This document shows positions 8,170 to 9,601 of a DNA stretch of 9,601 nt, piece by piece. Source of the DNA: Solirubrobacteraceae bacterium. GTDB lineage: Bacteria; Actinomycetota; Thermoleophilia; Solirubrobacterales; Solirubrobacteraceae. The notes under the pieces were generated by a model. That model was not told the DNA's origin. It made no database searches and saw only the letters and a program-made list of their open reading frames with translations. Location of the stretch: the NCBI GenBank assembly GCA_030151725.1, contig JASLDD010000074.1, forward strand, positions 1 to 9,601. Direction: 5' to 3'. Each line of letters begins with the position of its first letter. Position 1 is the first letter of the stretch. The translations under genes and the position numbers were made by a program.

Positions 8170-8316
8170 CCAACGCCTACGGGGTGAGCTGACGGGCTCG
8201 CGCGGCACGAATGCGGCGCTACGGCCCTCGCTGGACCGATTCGCCCCGGCGGATCATTTCGATCCGCATTGGGTCCCCCGTTCGTCGTGACCAGAGCCAT
8301 GACGATTCGGCGTGGG
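8170..8316 (-). ncRNA. c-di-AMP riboswitch (ydaO-yuaA) in the rlpA leader
   Basis: Read on the minus strand, the leader has the conserved blocks of the ydaO-yuaA riboswitch in order: ACGCCGAATC at the 5' side (P1 strand, complement of about 8304-8313), ACGGGGGACCCA, a 7-bp stem GCGGATC/GATCCGC (8249-8255 with 8261-8267) with a 5-nt loop, GGGGCGAATC, and the hallmark 3' block CCCGTCAGCTCACCCCGTAGG followed by CGTTGG. P1 pairs ACGCC with GGCGT (8309-8313 with 8173-8177). These blocks align by eye with the known Thermoanaerobacter ydaO aptamer sequence. The class senses cyclic di-AMP and often precedes cell wall hydrolase and resuscitation-factor genes in Actinobacteria, which fits rlpA. Binding usually lowers expression. 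Only about 6-8 nt separate the aptamer from the start codon. Confidence 0.92.
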
Positions 8317-8320
8317 CGGC

Positions 8321-8350
8321 AGTATACAGACGAGGCGGCTGGGTTCTTCA
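8321..8350 (-). promoter_or_regulatory. Promoter of the riboswitch-rlpA transcript
   Basis: The minus strand carries TATACT (complement of 8321-8326), five of six matches to the -10 consensus. TGAAGA (complement of 8345-8350) lies 18 nt upstream as a weak -35 and overlaps the stop codon of the preceding gene. Initiation about 7 nt downstream would fall at 8313-8315, exactly where the riboswitch P1 stem begins, which supports the assignment. Confidence 0.65.
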
Positions 8351-8899
8351 GAGGGGCAGATGCCCCAGCAGATCCTTGAGCAGACGCTCGCCCGTCGAGA
8401 CCCCTGCCTTGGCCAGCTCGGTCACGATCTCGGCCGCCGTGGCCACCAGCTCGGCGCCTCCCGGCGGCTGCACGGGGCCGCTGGCACGGTCCATTTCAGA
8501 CTCAAATCCCTGACGCGGCACCGACTCGTCAACCCGGGGACTCGCGGCTGCCTTGCGCTGTGGCCGGCCTGTTTTGGTGCTGGTGGCTGTTTTCACGAGC
8601 GGGGTGCGGGGCGCTGTGGCCCCGGATGCCCGTGGGACTGCCCGTGGCTTGACTTTTGACTTGGGCTTCGGCTTGACAGCAGCTGTAGATCCGCCGGCGG
8701 TGGCCCTCGGCTTGGCTTTTGCTTTGGGCTGCGCTTTGGCGGCTGCTTTGCGGGCGCTGCCCTGATCTGTCGTTGCTGTGGTTTTGCGCGCGGCGGCCCT
8801 ACGAGCACTCGATCGCTGGGGGCGCGTGCGCGGCAGGTTGGAGAGAACGCCGAGCCCCGCGTCGGGGTTGCTGGGGCGGCCGTTGCTCTCGTTGGACAT
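8348..8899 (-). CDS. Lys/Ala/Pro-rich histone-like protein with C-terminal helix
   Basis: A 183-residue, strongly basic, low-complexity protein of no family I can name with certainty. Counting from the ATG at 8899 (MSNESNG), about residues 20-125 are dominated by Lys, Arg, Ala, Pro, Ser and Thr with repeated KAK/KPK/PRA units (KAKAKPRA, KPKPKSKVKPRA), like the DNA-binding tails of bacterial H1-like proteins (AlgP, Hc1, mycobacterial HupB). The last 37 residues differ: an amphipathic helix-forming segment ELVATAAEIVTELAKAGVST, then GERLLKDLLGHLPL. That segment may mediate oligomerisation or partner binding. Three starts are possible (GTG 8911, ATG 8905, ATG 8899); the last is chosen for a GGA 5 nt upstream, but the choice is uncertain. 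It is divergent from rpoD and upstream of the rlpA unit, whose promoter overlaps its 3' end. The DNA-binding role is an inference from composition. Confidence 0.75.
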   Translation of the reverse strand: MSNESNGRPSNPDAGLGVLSNLPRTRPQRSSARRAAARKTTATTDQGSARKAAAKAQPKAKAKPRATAGGSTAAVKPKPKSKVKPRAVPRASGATAPRTPLVKTATSTKTGRPQRKAAASPRVDESVPRQGFESEMDRASGPVQPPGGAELVATAAEIVTELAKAGVSTGERLLKDLLGHLPL

Positions 8900-8932
8900 G
8901 CTCATCCGCACATCATTGCTTAAGGCGCACGT

Positions 8933-8965
8933 TGCAAGCAGAACGAGACGAATACTGCAAGCAGA
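8933..8965. repeat. 10-bp direct repeat, 23-bp period, in the divergent region before rpoD
   Basis: TGCAAGCAGA occurs at 8933-8942 and 8956-8965. The 23-bp period is close to two helical turns, which places both copies on the same DNA face as expected for a pair of regulator sites. They lie 34-66 nt upstream of the basic protein's start codon and about 95 nt before the rpoD promoter candidate, so they could affect either gene. Confidence 0.4.
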
Positions 8966-9040
8966 TCGCCAAATCGAGTCAAAGGCAGTGGCGACGCGTT
9001 AGCATGGAAGTTCTGAGAGCCCATTTCAGTTGTAACGTCG

Positions 9041-9050
9041 GCAGGCCTGC
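9041..9050. promoter_or_regulatory. Perfect 10-bp palindrome upstream of the rpoD promoter
   Basis: GCAGGCCTGC is a perfect palindrome with no spacer, lying about 10 nt upstream of the proposed rpoD -35 element. It could be a regulator half-site pair or a chance GC-rich palindrome. Confidence 0.25.
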
Positions 9051-9060
9051 GGCCGTATGT

Positions 9061-9088
9061 CTGACGGAGGAGTTGTTCAAGCCATAAT
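9061..9088 (+). promoter_or_regulatory. Candidate sigma-70-type promoter of rpoD
   Basis: CTGACG (9061-9066; four of six to TTGACA) and CATAAT (9083-9088; five of six to TATAAT) are separated by 16 nt. Initiation near 9095 would give a leader of about 50 nt before the ATG at 9147. This also argues against the far upstream in-frame ATG at 9057 as the rpoD start. Confidence 0.5.
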
Positions 9089-9146
9089 CTCGCGGGTCCG
9101 GGCGTGCGCCATCGGGCTCCGACCGATCCAAGAAATGGAAACACGT

Positions 9147-9601
9147 ATGTCAGTAGTCGAGCTTCAGGAGTTGGATGAGGTCCAGGGCCTGGTTGCCAAG
9201 GGGCAGCAGGTAGGCGTTCTCTCCTACGCGGAGATCACCAAGGCGGTATCCGAGCTCGACCTCGATGAGTCCGATGTCGAGGAGCTCCACGGTTTCTTCG
9301 AGAAATCGGAGATCGAGCTTGTAGAGGAGATCGACCCGGCGATCGCCGCCGCATCCCTGGTCGAGCGCGCCCCCGACAAACGTGGCCGGCGCAAAGCAAA
9401 AACCGCGCTTGACCTCAAGCCGGACATGACCACCGACTCGCTGCAGCTGTTCCTCAAGGACATCGGCAAGGTGCGCCTGCTGACAGCGCAGGAGGAGGTG
9501 GACCTCGCCAAGCGGATCGAGCGCGGCGACCTCGACGCCAAGCAGAAGATGGTCGAGTCCAACCTGCGCCTCGTGGTGTCCATCGCCAAGAACTACCGCA
9601 A
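9147..9601 (+). CDS. rpoD: RNA polymerase primary sigma factor, N-terminal part (cut by window edge)
   Basis: Directs core RNA polymerase to housekeeping promoters. The visible 151 residues hold a region 1.1-like acidic domain (about 10-65: GVLSYAEITKAVSELDLD, then ELHGFFEKSEIELVEE), a short basic linker RGRRKAK (79-85), region 1.2 (DSLQLFLKDIGKVRLLTAQE, 97-116, then VDLAKRIERGD) and the beginning of region 2.1 (KMVESNLRLVVSIAKNYR, 134-151). Region 1.1 and this exact region 1.2/2.1 wording mark a group 1 or closely related group 2 sigma, not an ECF factor. The rest of regions 2-4 lies beyond the window. ATG 9147 is chosen because GGA at 9137-9139 gives a plausible binding site; ATG 9135 (adding METR) and ATG 9057 are in-frame alternatives. 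The 235-nt divergent region with the basic-protein gene holds a promoter, a direct repeat and a palindrome. Confidence 0.95.
   Translation, partial: MSVVELQELDEVQGLVAKGQQVGVLSYAEITKAVSELDLDESDVEELHGFFEKSEIELVEEIDPAIAAASLVERAPDKRGRRKAKTALDLKPDMTTDSLQLFLKDIGKVRLLTAQEEVDLAKRIERGDLDAKQKMVESNLRLVVSIAKNYR

Noticed and set aside
8165..8173. TTG at 8173 as the rlpA start
   Set aside because: It lies in the 3' P1 strand of the riboswitch and adds three residues before an already complete signal peptide starting at ATG 8164.
7596..8300. Minus-strand 234-codon ORF overlapping rlpA and the riboswitch
   Set aside because: Its His/Arg/Gly-rich translation is a frame shadow of rlpA and it would start inside the riboswitch aptamer.
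8593..8808. Repetitive GCTTTGG-like tracts as possible DNA repeats
   Set aside because: They are the coding consequence of the Lys/Ala/Pro-rich protein; no regular unit or spacer was seen, and nothing resembles a CRISPR array.
9057..9134. In-frame ATG at 9057 as the rpoD start
   Set aside because: The 26 extra residues do not resemble a sigma region 1.1 N-terminus, and the best promoter candidate (-10 at 9083-9088) lies downstream of this codon.
9224..9589. Minus-strand ORF opposite rpoD
   Set aside because: Ser/Arg-rich antisense frame of a clear sigma factor gene.

Overview
The window is high-GC DNA with tightly packed genes, GTG/TTG starts beside ATG, and little intergenic space. The protein families (compact NAD-type 6-phosphogluconate dehydrogenase, Tal-Pgi-type glucose-6-phosphate isomerase, class II GlpX bisphosphatase, actinobacterial RlpA behind a ydaO/c-di-AMP riboswitch, primary sigma factor with regions 1.1 and 1.2) point to an actinobacterium. 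I infer a deep-branching lineage such as class Thermoleophilia (Solirubrobacterales); this is an impression from protein style, not a search result.

Layout. (1) 1-3912, minus strand: an operon pgi-gnd-zwf of the oxidative pentose phosphate pathway and its entry point, with a 4-nt overlap and a 2-nt gap between genes. zwf runs off the left edge. (2) 3913-4048: a divergent control region with overlapping -10-like elements, a UACG hairpin and a possible 14-codon leader ORF. (3) 4049-5519, plus strand: glpX followed by a hexapeptide-repeat acetyltransferase. (4) 5520-5596: a convergent gap holding a terminator-like hairpin. (5) 5597-6301, minus: a membrane-anchored protein of unknown family. (6) 6392-7621, plus, divergent from it: a protein with an N-terminal helical domain and a degenerate GGDEF domain. 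(7) 7634-8164, minus: a secreted RlpA-type double-psi beta-barrel protein, preceded at 8170-8316 by a clear c-di-AMP riboswitch with its own promoter. (8) 8348-8899, minus: a Lys/Ala/Pro-rich histone-like protein with a conserved-looking C-terminal helix. (9) 9147-9601, plus: the start of the primary sigma factor gene, cut by the right edge.

How it fits together. Pgi, Zwf and Gnd route glucose-6-phosphate between glycolysis and the pentose phosphate pathway, and the divergent GlpX makes fructose-6-phosphate, the substrate Pgi uses in the gluconeogenic direction. The divergent region is therefore a natural point for setting carbon flux. The right half is regulatory and envelope-related: a c-di-AMP-controlled cell wall protein, a probably non-catalytic GGDEF protein, a basic nucleoid-like protein and the housekeeping sigma factor.

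No tRNA, rRNA, CRISPR array, insertion sequence or phage gene was seen. No gene-free stretch exceeds 300 bases. The most interesting points are the riboswitch that ends only a few bases before its gene's start codon, the degenerate GGDEF protein paired with an unknown membrane protein, and the basic protein beside rpoD. I see no convincing wholly new multi-gene system.
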